Source of the DNA: Rhizobium freirei PRF 81 | GTDB lineage: Bacteria; Pseudomonadota; Alphaproteobacteria; Rhizobiales; Rhizobiaceae | Direction: 5' to 3' | Assembly: GCF_000359745.1 (NCBI RefSeq) | Contig: NZ_AQHN01000002.1 | Span: 1-42,360, forward strand | DNA: 42,360 bases | Shown here: one piece after another, positions 31,565-39,775 of the stretch | Layout of the letters: the number at the start of each line of letters is the position of its first letter | Position numbering within the stretch: position 1 is the stretch's first letter | Notes under the pieces: model-generated | Told to the model about the DNA's origin: nothing | The model's input: the letters and a program-made list of their open reading frames with translations, nothing else | The model's database searches: none | Translations under genes and position numbers: made by a program

Positions 31565-32308
31565 TTACCAAGGCTGGCTGGCCGGGCCGACGGTGAACTC
31601 GTTCACGGTCGTGTCCTCGGGAAGATCGAGCGCAAAGGCGACGATGTCGGCGATGCGGTCCGGTGAAATCCCGAACTTGGCATAAAGCCCGCGCATTGCA
31701 TCGGACGCGCCCTTGTCAGTGATGGTGTCCAGCAGCTCGGTATTGATCGCGGCCGGGTAGATCGTCGCGGTACGGATATTGGTGCCTTCCATGGCCGATT
31801 CCATGCGTAGCACTTCCATGAAGTTGCGCACGAACCACTTCGTGCCGCCGTAGACGGCCCCATTCGGATAGGCCTTCAGGCCGGCGACCGACGAAGTTGC
31901 GAGGATGTGCCCGGATTTCTGGGCACTAAACTCCGGCATGACGGCGGCGACCCCGTGCAACACGCCCTTGATGTTGACGTCCACCATCTGCTCCCATTCG
32001 TCGGTCTTCAGCGCCGACACCGGGGAACTCGGCATCAGGCCCGCATTCAGGAAGATCGCATCGACGCGGCCAAAGGTCTCCTTGGCCAACTTTACGATGG
32101 CTTTGTTTTCGGCCGGGTTGGTCACGTCCAGCACCTGGTAGACAGCCTGGCCGCCGTCGCGGCCGATCACCTCGGCGAGGGCCTTGAGGTTGTCTTCGCG
32201 CCGTGCGCCGAGCACGACCTTGGCGCCCTTACGGGCCAGCAGCTTGGTAGTAGCTTCGCCGATACCGGACGACGCGCCGGTGATGATTACCACTTTATCT
32301 TTGATCAT
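31565..32308 (-). CDS. short-chain dehydrogenase/reductase
   Basis: This classical SDR (247 aa) has the cofactor motif TGASSGIG (residues 10-17) after VVII, then NAG (FLNAGLMP), the catalytic Ser (ATSSVAG) and YGGTK (YxxxK). The pattern VVLGARRED after the second strand suggests NADP preference. ATG 32308 is chosen with CGGAGA upstream; the longer frame runs into the cupin gene. It belongs to a group of SDRs (YdfG-like) of broad carbonyl specificity. It is 26 bases after the cupin stop, so it is co-transcribed. The substrate is unknown. Confidence 0.9.
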   Translation of the reverse strand: MIKDKVVIITGASSGIGEATTKLLARKGAKVVLGARREDNLKALAEVIGRDGGQAVYQVLDVTNPAENKAIVKLAKETFGRVDAIFLNAGLMPSSPVSALKTDEWEQMVDVNIKGVLHGVAAVMPEFSAQKSGHILATSSVAGLKAYPNGAVYGGTKWFVRNFMEVLRMESAMEGTNIRTATIYPAAINTELLDTITDKGASDAMRGLYAKFGISPDRIADIVAFALDLPEDTTVNEFTVGPASQPW

Positions 32309-32334
32309 GATCGTTCTCCGAATTCGAATGGCGC

Positions 32335-32730
32335 TTAGGCGCCGTATTGCTGGTCTGTGACCTGTTCCATCCAATCGACGACCTTGCCGTCGAGGTTTTC
32401 CTGGATGGCGATGTGGCTCATTGCATTCTTGGGCGCGGCGCCGTGCCAATGCTTTTCACCGGGCTCGAACCACACCACATCGCCCGGGCGGATTTCCTCA
32501 ATGGGGCCGCCTTCGCGCTGCACTAGGCCGAGGCCGGCAGTGACGATCAGCGTCTGGCCGAGCGGGTGGGTGTGCCAGGCGGTGCGGGCACCCGGTTCAA
32601 ATGTCACGAGGCCGGCGGCGCCGCGACGGGCATCATTGGCTTGGAACAGGGGATCAATGCGGACGGTGCCGGTGAACCAGTCGGAAGGTCCCTTGCCGGA
32701 AGGCTGGGAGCCGTTGCGGGTAATATGCAT
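32335..32730 (-). CDS. manganese-type single-domain cupin (hydroxynitrile-lyase-like fold)
   Basis: This small cupin (131 aa) has a clear metal-site motif, [11 protein letters not shown]53, H55, Q59 and H94 (EKHWHG) are the residues that bind manganese in the bacterial cupin hydroxynitrile lyase of Granulicella (numbers match by position). The opening [21 protein letters not shown] is also that group's. Such cupins are also annotated as carboxymuconolactone-decarboxylase-like, and natural substrates are not settled; quercetinase or aldolase-like roles are possible. It is the first gene of the leftward operon and is divergent from the LysR regulator. Confidence 0.88.
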   Translation of the reverse strand: MHITRNGSQPSGKGPSDWFTGTVRIDPLFQANDARRGAAGLVTFEPGARTAWHTHPLGQTLIVTAGLGLVQREGGPIEEIRPGDVVWFEPGEKHWHGAAPKNAMSHIAIQENLDGKVVDWMEQVTDQQYGA

Positions 32731-32806
32731 GGTCTTTGCTTTCTGTTGGTGCCCGAGTGTTTCGGGCTGAGCGTGATCTTGTGAGAGGAATTTAACCCCT
32801 GCTCGG

Positions 32807-32836
32807 TCATTTGATTAGATGCTATAATCCAAATGA
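32807..32836. promoter_or_regulatory. LysR box and palindrome between the LysR gene and the cupin operon
   Basis: TCATTTG (32807-32813) and CAAATGA (32830-32836) are inverted around 16 bp. Within lies ATTA-N7-TAAT (32814-32828), the T-N11-A arrangement of LysR boxes. TATAAT at 32823-32828 is a perfect -10 for the LysR gene inside the box, consistent with autorepression; the -35 is weak. Confidence 0.7.
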
Positions 32837-32857
32837 ACTTATAGGCAGGGACAATAA

Positions 32858-33769
32858 ATGGCCGAACTCGACGGGCTGACCGAATTCCTAACTGTCGCTC
32901 GCGAGCGCAGTTTCACGCGGGCTGCGGCCAAGCTGGGGATGGCGCAGCCGACGCTGAGCCAGACCATACGCGCCCTGGAAGATCGCCTTGGCGTCCGCCT
33001 ATTGATCCGCACCACGCGCAGTGTCTCGCCGACCGAAGCGGGGCAACGGCTGCTGCAGGTCGCAGGGCCGCGCCTGGAAGAAATCCGGGCCGAGCTGGCA
33101 ACGATGCGCGAGCTGCGGGAGAAGCCGGCAGGCTCCTTCCGTATCTCGGCGATCGATTTCACCGTGGATTATATCCTCTGGCCGAAGCTGGCGCCCTTCC
33201 TGCAGAAATATCCAGACATCAAGGTGGAGATCACCATCGACTATGGCATGACCGACATCGCGGCCTCGGGATATGATGCCGGCGTGCGGCTCGGCGGCGT
33301 CGTAGCGAAAGACATGATTGCCGTGCCGTTGACACCCGATTCCCGCTTCGCTGTTGTCGGCTCGCCGACGTATTTTGAGTGCAATCCAGCGCCGACGACG
33401 CCCCAGGAGCTGACCGGCCATCGCTGCATCAACCTGCGCCTGCCGACCTACGGCAACACCTATGCCTGGGAATTCGAGAAGGATGGTCAGGAGCTGCGCG
33501 TCCGTGTCGACGGCCAGGTTGTGTTCAACGGAATTTTCCAGGTGCTCAATGCCGCGCTCGACGGCTTTGGGCTGGCCTTCATCCCGGAAACCATGGCCGC
33601 GCCGCACCTCGAGGCTGGCCGTCTTCGCCGCGTGCTCGAGGACTGGTGTCCGTACTGGGAGGGTTATCACCTCTACTATCCGACCCGCCGTCAGTCCTCG
33701 CCGGCGTTTGCGCTGCTTGTTGAGGCGCTGCGGTATCGTGGTTCCGACAAAGCAACGCAGTCGCTTTGA
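32858..33769 (+). CDS. LysR family transcriptional regulator
   Basis: The product (303 aa) has the family helix-turn-helix (DGLTEFLTVARERSFTRAAAKLGMAQPTLSQTIRALEDRLGVRLL) and a LysR-substrate domain (SFRISAIDFTVDYILWPKLAPFLQKYPDI, and GYDAGVRLGGVVAKDMIAVPL). The hallmark end is FGLAFIPETMAAPHLEAGRLRRVLEDW. The subgroup resembles regulators that control a divergent oxidoreductase gene. ATG 32858 follows AGGGA. It is divergent from the cupin, dehydrogenase, tautomerase and MFS genes, which it probably controls through the box at 32814-32828. Confidence 0.92.
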   Translation: MAELDGLTEFLTVARERSFTRAAAKLGMAQPTLSQTIRALEDRLGVRLLIRTTRSVSPTEAGQRLLQVAGPRLEEIRAELATMRELREKPAGSFRISAIDFTVDYILWPKLAPFLQKYPDIKVEITIDYGMTDIAASGYDAGVRLGGVVAKDMIAVPLTPDSRFAVVGSPTYFECNPAPTTPQELTGHRCINLRLPTYGNTYAWEFEKDGQELRVRVDGQVVFNGIFQVLNAALDGFGLAFIPETMAAPHLEAGRLRRVLEDWCPYWEGYHLYYPTRRQSSPAFALLVEALRYRGSDKATQSL

Positions 33770-33844
33770 TCCCTTGAAAACCGTCAGCGAAAGATTCCAG
33801 AAGCCCCTTTTTGCTTGTTGTACGAGGTTCGAATAGGTTCAAGA

Positions 33845-33881
33845 GCAGTCATAAATGTACTCGGACTGCCAAATAGTTTTT
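33845..33881. terminator. weak hairpin between converging genes
   Basis: GCAGTC (33845-33850) pairs with GACTGC (33864-33869) around 13 bases, and a TTTTT lies 7 bases further on (33877-33881). It is between the ends of the LysR gene and the leftward GMC gene. The stem is short, so this is doubtful. Confidence 0.3.
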
Positions 33882-33895
33882 GCAGGCGACCTTGT

Positions 33896-35533
33896 TCAGT
33901 GCTGGTGGACAAGCCTCCGGCATGCACGAACTGTCAACGCCATGACGGTAAGGGTCGTGCCGGCGATACCGCTGCCGGGGAACGCACTGGCATCCGTGAC
34001 AACGACGTTTGGTACGCCCCAGAGCTGATTGTAGCGATTGAGCACGGAGTTCCGCGGGTCATCCCCCATCCTTGCGCCACCCGTTTCGTGGATCGCCGCT
34101 CCCATGCACATGGTTTTGCGGAACCATTTGCGGAACATGAGCCGGCTGAATGGATCGGCATCGGGAAAGGCGCCGCGACCCATTTCCCTAAGACCAGCGG
34201 GAGACCCGATGAACTCCAGATCACCGCCGACACAGCGCACCATCTCGACAAGCGCCTCCTCCTGCTGGCGGAGAAGCGCGCGCTCTTCCTCGCCCATGAC
34301 GCATCGGATATGCGGAACGGGAATTCCCCAGGCATCCTTGCGCCTTGCGTTGAGGGTGATGCGGTTGTCCGCATAGGGCAGCATGCGACCGAAGCCGAAG
34401 AATGCCAGCCGGGCGGGTTCGTTATCGGGCGTGGGTGCCCGGCCAATGCTGCCTTGGTAGTCGAAATCGCCGCGACCGGCATCACCGGCTCCAAAACGCG
34501 GCACGAAGACGCCGCCGGAAGGGTTATAGAAGGGATCGGTCGGGGCGGAATCGTCAACCGCCCACCCCTTCGCCTTGGAGAAGGAACCGAAGGCAAGACA
34601 CGGGAGCTGGTCCATGAAATAGCGTCCGAGTGCGCCCGAACTGTTGCCCAGCCCCTCGGGATGCCGGGCGGATGCCGAATTGAGAAGCAGCCGCACGCTT
34701 TCGATCGGCGAGGCCGACAGCACCACGAAGGCGGCGCGGACAGTCTCTACCTTGCCGGTGACGCGATCGATGAATTCTGCACCCGTGGCCCGGATCCCTT
34801 GCTCATCCGTTGCGATGCGGCGAACGATGGCATCGTGGCGGATGGTCAGGCGTCCGGTCGCGAGCGCCTCTCTCAAGGGCTTGGGCGTGCGCTCGGTATC
34901 CGGGGCGATATAACGCCAGGACACGACATGCCGCTGCGGCCAGCGACCCTCCACTTCGCTCTTGAAGATTTGTTCGGCCGGCGTCAGCTTTGCCGGATGT
35001 GCATAAATTCCATCTGGCAGCATCTCGACGCCGTCAGGATTGCCGTAGAGCCCGAGGCAGGCTTCAACCTCGTCATAAAAGGGCGCAAGCTCGTCATAGC
35101 CAACCGGCCAGTCCACGCCCTTGCCGGTTCGCGACTGGATCTTGAAGTCATCATCCGTCCAGCGCAGCAAGACGCGGCCGAAGCTATGCAGGCGACCGCC
35201 GCCCTGGCGCCCGCGAATCCAAAGGAAAGGCGCATCCTTCGGCGTTGTGTAGGGGTTCTTTCGGTCGTTGACAAAGAAATGGCTGAAGCGCTCGGTAAAG
35301 AAGGCTGCGCGCGCCTGAATCGGCTGGCCCTTTACCGTGGCGCGTGCGCGCTCCCAAAGGTTGATGCTGCTCGCCGGCTGCTTCTTGCGAGCCGGATCGA
35401 AATCCTTCCGGGTTACGGCGGGGCCGGCTTCCAACAAAAGCACCGAGAGCCCCTGGGCGGTCAATTCCTTGGCGGCAAAGGAGCCGGCCGCGCCCGAACC
35501 GATGACCAGCGCATCATAAGTAGTCTGAGACAT
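33896..35533 (-). CDS. GMC-family FAD oxidoreductase, probable sugar dehydrogenase
   Basis: The product (545 aa) starts with YDALVIGSGAAGSFAAKELTAQGLSVLLLEAG (GxGxxG Rossmann motif and E for the ribose). A GRQGGGRLHSFGRVLLRW segment follows near residue 110. The C-terminal GMC domain has HETGGARMGDDPRNSVLNRYNQ, with the first active-site His in HETGGARMG. The second catalytic position, usually N or H in an NPT-like loop, reads SGIAGTTLTVMALTVRA, so the usual Asn is not there. No signal peptide is seen. It is the last gene of the sugar transport operon, 18 bases after the ATPase stop. A role as a sugar or glycoside dehydrogenase is inferred from the neighbours. Confidence 0.85.
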   Translation of the reverse strand: MSQTTYDALVIGSGAAGSFAAKELTAQGLSVLLLEAGPAVTRKDFDPARKKQPASSINLWERARATVKGQPIQARAAFFTERFSHFFVNDRKNPYTTPKDAPFLWIRGRQGGGRLHSFGRVLLRWTDDDFKIQSRTGKGVDWPVGYDELAPFYDEVEACLGLYGNPDGVEMLPDGIYAHPAKLTPAEQIFKSEVEGRWPQRHVVSWRYIAPDTERTPKPLREALATGRLTIRHDAIVRRIATDEQGIRATGAEFIDRVTGKVETVRAAFVVLSASPIESVRLLLNSASARHPEGLGNSSGALGRYFMDQLPCLAFGSFSKAKGWAVDDSAPTDPFYNPSGGVFVPRFGAGDAGRGDFDYQGSIGRAPTPDNEPARLAFFGFGRMLPYADNRITLNARRKDAWGIPVPHIRCVMGEEERALLRQQEEALVEMVRCVGGDLEFIGSPAGLREMGRGAFPDADPFSRLMFRKWFRKTMCMGAAIHETGGARMGDDPRNSVLNRYNQLWGVPNVVVTDASAFPGSGIAGTTLTVMALTVRACRRLVHQH

Positions 35534-35550
35534 AGATTTTTCCGTATATT

Positions 35551-36633
35551 TCAGAGACGAACGCCGTCGGCGTCGAAGAGGGAGGCCTTGGCGATATCGA
35601 GACCGGGTGCGATAGCCGCGCTAGGCTGGAGCACGGTGTCGGCCATAATGCGATAGGACAGGCTTTGCCCGGCCCAATCGAACCAGACAATGGTGTCGGC
35701 GCCCATCGGCTCGATCACCGAGACGATACCGGCGATGGTTGGCAGGGATCTCGTTCCTCCATCCGGAACGATATGTTCTGGCCGGATCCCGAGCGTTACG
35801 GGACCTGGCTTGACGGGTGTCTGAAACGGATAGTCGCTCAGATGGACAGTCAGGCCATTGCTTTCGAAGACCGAGGCAGCAGCCTTGATCGAAATCTCTC
35901 CCTTGATGAAGTTCATCGCCGGTGCGCCGATGAAGCCGGCGACGAAGAGATTGGCCGGGCGGTGATAGATCTCGGACGGGCTCGCAAGCTGCTGGATGAC
36001 GCCGTCCCTCATGATGGCGATCCTGTCGGCCAGCGTCAGCGCCTCGACCTGATCGTGCGTCACATAGATCATTGTGTTGCCGAGGCTCTGATGCAGCTTC
36101 TTGATCTCAACGCGCAGCTCGTTGCGAAGCTTGGCGTCGAGATTGGAAAGCGGTTCGTCGAACAGGAAGACGTCCACCTCACGGACGAGGGCGCGGCCGA
36201 TCGCAACGCGCTGACGCTGGCCACCCGACAATTCCGAGGGACGGCGGTCGAGCAGCGTTTCCAGGTGCAGGAGGGATGCGGTACGGGCGATGCGGGCCTC
36301 GATTTCGGCCTTGGGCAATCCGGCGACGCGCAGGCCGAAGGAGAGGTTCCTGCGCACCGTCATGCGCGGATAAAGCGCGTAGGACTGGAAAACCATACCG
36401 ATGCCGCGATCCTTCGGCTCTTCCCAGGTGACGTTCTTTCCGGAGATCCACATTTCGCCATCGCGGATATCCTGCAATCCGGCGATCGCATTCAAAAGCG
36501 TCGATTTCCCGCAGCCGGATGGACCGAGCAGCACAAGAAACTCGCGCGGGGCGATGTCGATGGAGAGCTTCTCGATGACGGTATGGTCACCATAGGCGAT
36601 CTTGAGGTCTTTTACCGATACGGCAGGCTGCAT
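35551..36633 (-). CDS. sugar ABC transporter ATP-binding protein (MalK/UgpC type)
   Basis: The product (360 aa) has the Walker A GPSGCGKST, the Q-loop GMVFQSYALYPRMTVRRNL, the signature LSGGQRQRVAIGRALVR, the Walker B VFLFDEPLSNLDAKLR and the H-loop MIYVTHDQVEA. The C-terminal regulatory domain (about residues 240-360) contains FIGAPAMNFIKGEI and a TOBE-like LGIRPEHIV segment, the family hallmark. ATG 36633 is 5 bases after the permease stop; the longer frame begins inside that gene. It powers the two permeases just upstream. Confidence 0.93.
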   Translation of the reverse strand: MQPAVSVKDLKIAYGDHTVIEKLSIDIAPREFLVLLGPSGCGKSTLLNAIAGLQDIRDGEMWISGKNVTWEEPKDRGIGMVFQSYALYPRMTVRRNLSFGLRVAGLPKAEIEARIARTASLLHLETLLDRRPSELSGGQRQRVAIGRALVREVDVFLFDEPLSNLDAKLRNELRVEIKKLHQSLGNTMIYVTHDQVEALTLADRIAIMRDGVIQQLASPSEIYHRPANLFVAGFIGAPAMNFIKGEISIKAAASVFESNGLTVHLSDYPFQTPVKPGPVTLGIRPEHIVPDGGTRSLPTIAGIVSVIEPMGADTIVWFDWAGQSLSYRIMADTVLQPSAAIAPGLDIAKASLFDADGVRL

Positions 36634-36637
36634 GGCA

Positions 36638-37525
36638 TTACCCTTTGACGGCACCGGCTGCGACACCACGCAGGAACCAGCGGCCGGAGAAGAAATAGAT
36701 GGCGAGCGGAACGACGGCGGTCAGGATGGTGGCGGCCATGTTCACGTTGTAGGCGCGTTCGCCCATGGTGGTGTTGACGATGTTGTTGAGCTGGACCGTC
36801 ATCGGCAGATTGTCGTGGCCGGCGAAAACCAGGCCGATCAGGAAGTCGTTCCAGATGCCGGTGAACTGGAAGATGGAGGCGACCATCACCATCGGTATCG
36901 ACATCGGCAGCATGATCTCGAGGAAAATTCGCCAGAAGCCGGCCCCGTCGACACGGGCTGCCTTGCAGAGCTCTTCGGGAATGGCGACGAAATAGTTGCG
37001 GAACAAGAGCGTGACCAGCGGCAGGCCGAAGATCACATGCACAAGAACGACGCCGGCGACCGAATTGTAGAGGCTCAGATTGGCCAGCAGCCGCACCAAA
37101 GGATAAAGGAAGATCTGGTAGGGGATCAGGCCGCCGGCCATCAGCAGCCCGAACAGAAGGTTCGAGCCTTTCGGCCGCCAGAGCGATAGCGCATAACCGT
37201 TGATTGCCCCGATGGAAACGGAAATGACGACGGCGGGCACGGTGATCTTGATCGAGTTCCAGAAACCGACCCGCACGCCGAGGCACTGCGTGCCCATGCA
37301 GGCTCCCGACCAGGCGGTTTTCCAGGCATTGAAATCAAGCGTATCGGGCAGCGCGAAGATGTGGCCCTGGCGGATCTCATCCATCGATTTCAACGAGGTG
37401 ACGAGCATGGTGTAGAGAGGCAGCAGAAAGAACAGCGCCGACAAGATCAGGAAGGTGTAGAGCCCAGCCTGGCCGACGCTAAGTTTGGATGGCTTAGGGC
37501 CACGGGGATGGGCGTGGACCGTCAT
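36638..37525 (-). CDS. sugar ABC transporter permease (CUT1, MalG type)
   Basis: The product (295 aa) has hydrophobic segments near residues 25-45, 90-110, 120-145, 155-180, 205-230 and 260-285. The ATPase-contact loop is AIPEELCKAARVDGAGFWRIFLEIMLPMSIP, with the conserved EAA-type Gly. ATG 37525 shares its A with the TGA stop of the previous permease (TGATG), the usual coupling; the TTG one codon upstream is not needed. A Cys-containing insert (SGACMGTQCLGVRVG) lies in the first periplasmic loop. It forms the channel with the MalF-type partner. Confidence 0.92.
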   Translation of the reverse strand: MTVHAHPRGPKPSKLSVGQAGLYTFLILSALFFLLPLYTMLVTSLKSMDEIRQGHIFALPDTLDFNAWKTAWSGACMGTQCLGVRVGFWNSIKITVPAVVISVSIGAINGYALSLWRPKGSNLLFGLLMAGGLIPYQIFLYPLVRLLANLSLYNSVAGVVLVHVIFGLPLVTLLFRNYFVAIPEELCKAARVDGAGFWRIFLEIMLPMSIPMVMVASIFQFTGIWNDFLIGLVFAGHDNLPMTVQLNNIVNTTMGERAYNVNMAATILTAVVPLAIYFFSGRWFLRGVAAGAVKG

Positions 37526-38412
37526 CAATACGCCCCCCTTCTTCTGGCGCGCATGGCGAGCGCATAGCGGAACGGAGCGACGGCCATGACGACGGATAGC
37601 ACCAATACGGTTGCACCGGCGCTTGCAAGCCCGAGATTCTGGCGTTCGAACAGATTGTCCATGATGAATTTTGCCGGCACTTCGGTCGAATAGCCCGGAC
37701 CGCCACCGGTCTGCGCCACGATCAGATCATAGGTCTTGATGACGCCCATGGAGAGAAGCATGCCCGATGCAGCAAGCGCCGGCCCCAATTGGGGCAGGAT
37801 GATCGAAAAGTAGATGCGCCAGACCGGTATGCCGTCGATCTGAGCAGCCTTCCATTGCTCCTCGCTAATCCCGCGCATGCCGGAGAGCGCAATGACCATG
37901 ACGAGCCCGGCGCCTTGCCAGACACCGGCGAAGACCACCGTATAGATCGCCATGTCGCGATTGACGATCCAGTCGAAGACGAAGCCTTGCCAGCCGAGCG
38001 CCCGCACGGTCGCCTGAATGCCGAATGTCGGATTGAGCATCCATTGCCAGATCAGCCCGGTGACCACGAAAGACATGGCGTAGGGATAGAGGAAGATGGT
38101 GCGGAACACGCTCTCGAAGCGGACCTTGCGGTCAAGGGCTGCCGCCAGCACGAAGCCGAGAGCGAGGCACCCTCCGACATAGAGAGCACCGAAGATCAGC
38201 ACATTCTCCAGCGATGCAAGCCAGCGCGAGTTTTTAAACAGCTTGGCATATTGAGCGAAGCCGACATAGTTGGATGACGGGATGATCGTCGAATCCGTGA
38301 AGGACAGGCGGACGGACCAGGCCATGGTGCCGATATAGACGAAGATCGCGGCGATCCATGTCGGCAAGAGTGCAAAGGTCGCAGCCAGGGAACGTCTGCG
38401 CTTGGCTTGCAT
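37525..38412 (-). CDS. sugar ABC transporter permease (CUT1, MalF/UgpA type)
   Basis: The product (295 aa) has a first helix at about residues 14-35, then FRTIFLYPYAMSFVVTGLIWQWMLNP, a well-known CUT1 segment. The EAA loop is GISEEQWKAAQIDGIPVWRIYFSIILPQLGP. A further helix (GATVLVLSVVMAVAPF) lies close to the basic C-terminus. ATG 38412 is preferred (GAGAGAG 8-14 bases before it) over TTG 38418. It follows the binding-protein gene by 72 bases. The Trp-rich loop (FVFDWIVNRDMAIYTVVF) suggests the glucose/mannose or related sugar subgroup. Confidence 0.92.
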   Translation of the reverse strand: MQAKRRRSLAATFALLPTWIAAIFVYIGTMAWSVRLSFTDSTIIPSSNYVGFAQYAKLFKNSRWLASLENVLIFGALYVGGCLALGFVLAAALDRKVRFESVFRTIFLYPYAMSFVVTGLIWQWMLNPTFGIQATVRALGWQGFVFDWIVNRDMAIYTVVFAGVWQGAGLVMVIALSGMRGISEEQWKAAQIDGIPVWRIYFSIILPQLGPALAASGMLLSMGVIKTYDLIVAQTGGGPGYSTEVPAKFIMDNLFERQNLGLASAGATVLVLSVVMAVAPFRYALAMRARRRGAY

Positions 38413-38484
38413 GTGCAAACTCTCTCAAAGGAATGGAGGGAGCCGATCGACGATCACATCTTCGACCGGCTCGAAATACAGGCT

Positions 38485-39717
38485 CTATTCGAAGATCGCG
38501 AAGAACTTCCTGGCACCCGCGGCGCTGTCCTCTGAGGGGTTGCTCCAGAATTCGTCGACGAAGTCGTTGAGCGCGCCTGCCTGCTGCGGCGAGAGAATCA
38601 GCGCCTGATCCGGAACGATCTTGCCGGCGCCCATCAGCTCGAGGCCTTTCTGCGCGCACGTATCGAGCTTCGATTTGTCGACGTCGGTACGCATCGGCAC
38701 CGAACCCTTCTTAAGCGAGAAGGCGACCTGCACGATCGGATCCATGGCGACTTCGGCTAGCAGCACCTGCCCCTTTTGCGATGCCGCATCGGCGATCTTC
38801 GGGAAGGAGAAGGAGTCGGCGACATACACCATGCCGGGGGATTGCGGAGCAAGCATGCAACCATAGTCCTTGCCAAGCTGTTTGCCGGCCGCGACGAATT
38901 CGCCCTTGGCCCAGTCACCCATGAACTGCACGCCAGCCTTGCCGGTGATGACAATGGCCGTGGCATCGTTCCAGTTGCGCCCCGGCGCCCCCTCGTCGAC
39001 ATAGGCGCGCAGCTTGCCGAGAATATCGAGTGTCTTCTTCACGCCTTCGACGGAAGCGTCGCCTTTGTCCTTGTCGACATAGATCTTGAGGAAGCCGTCT
39101 ATGCCGACCTGCGTCAGCAGGATCATGTTGAAGACCTTGGATTCCTGCCAGGATTGGCCACCCCAGGCGACCGGTTGAATACCGGCGGCCTTCAGCTTGT
39201 CGAGTGCGACGAAGAATTCGTCCCAGCTCTTCGGCTCCTCGCTAAGGCCAATCTTGGCGAAGGCATCTTTGGAATAGAACACCCAGCTTTCGCCGTGGGC
39301 ACCGGTGGGGGAGAGATAGGTCTGGCCATTGAAGGCAATGAGATCATGGATCGATTTCGGCAGAACCTCCGCCCACTTGCCGGCCTTTGCGATATCGTCG
39401 ATCGGGTTCAGCAGGCCCTGACTGACGAAATCGGCATTGGCAAGGCCGATCACCGCCTGTTTGGCTGCCGGCGGATCGCCGGCGACCAACCGGTTCTGGA
39501 ACGCGGCGTCGGCCGCACCGAAGCCGGCAATGGAAGAGTCCTTCCAGACCCCGCCGCGCTTTTCGAATTCCTGCTTGATGACATCGAGGGCAGCGGCTTC
39601 GCCGCCTGATGTCCAGGATGTCATGACTTCCGCCTTTGCCTTGTCCTCGGCATGGGCGGGAACCGAGGCTGCCGCAAGGGCTGCCCCAACCACGAGCAAT
39701 TTCATTGTATTCTTCAT
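38485..39717 (-). CDS. periplasmic sugar-binding protein (CUT1 family)
   Basis: The product (410 aa) has a signal peptide (first 23 residues, ending SVPAHA). The mature protein opens with KAEVMTSWTSGGEAAALDVIKQEFEKRGGVWKDSS, the pattern of glucose/mannose- and N-acetylglucosamine-type binding proteins. Later landmarks are NGQTYLSPTGAHGESWVFYSKDAFAKIGL and AGVQFMGDWAKGEF. Cys residues at CMLAPQSP and DTCAQKG could form a disulfide. It is the second gene of the operon, 58 bases after the TIM-barrel gene. Its sugar is not established from sequence. Confidence 0.92.
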   Translation of the reverse strand: MKNTMKLLVVGAALAAASVPAHAEDKAKAEVMTSWTSGGEAAALDVIKQEFEKRGGVWKDSSIAGFGAADAAFQNRLVAGDPPAAKQAVIGLANADFVSQGLLNPIDDIAKAGKWAEVLPKSIHDLIAFNGQTYLSPTGAHGESWVFYSKDAFAKIGLSEEPKSWDEFFVALDKLKAAGIQPVAWGGQSWQESKVFNMILLTQVGIDGFLKIYVDKDKGDASVEGVKKTLDILGKLRAYVDEGAPGRNWNDATAIVITGKAGVQFMGDWAKGEFVAAGKQLGKDYGCMLAPQSPGMVYVADSFSFPKIADAASQKGQVLLAEVAMDPIVQVAFSLKKGSVPMRTDVDKSKLDTCAQKGLELMGAGKIVPDQALILSPQQAGALNDFVDEFWSNPSEDSAAGARKFFAIFE

Positions 39718-39775
39718 TGTTCCACCTCTTCAAGAAAGCCCTCTTTGCGGGGCCATTGGTCTTCAGGTCATGAAA

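Noticed and set aside
33815..35656. A 613-codon plus-strand open frame opposite the GMC gene.
   Set aside because: It is the antisense shadow of a clear FAD oxidoreductase, with no motif of its own and a biased Ala/Arg/Gly composition.
35665..36648. A 327-codon plus-strand open frame opposite the sugar ATPase.
   Set aside because: The minus strand carries all the ABC ATPase motifs; the plus frame is a GC-driven shadow.
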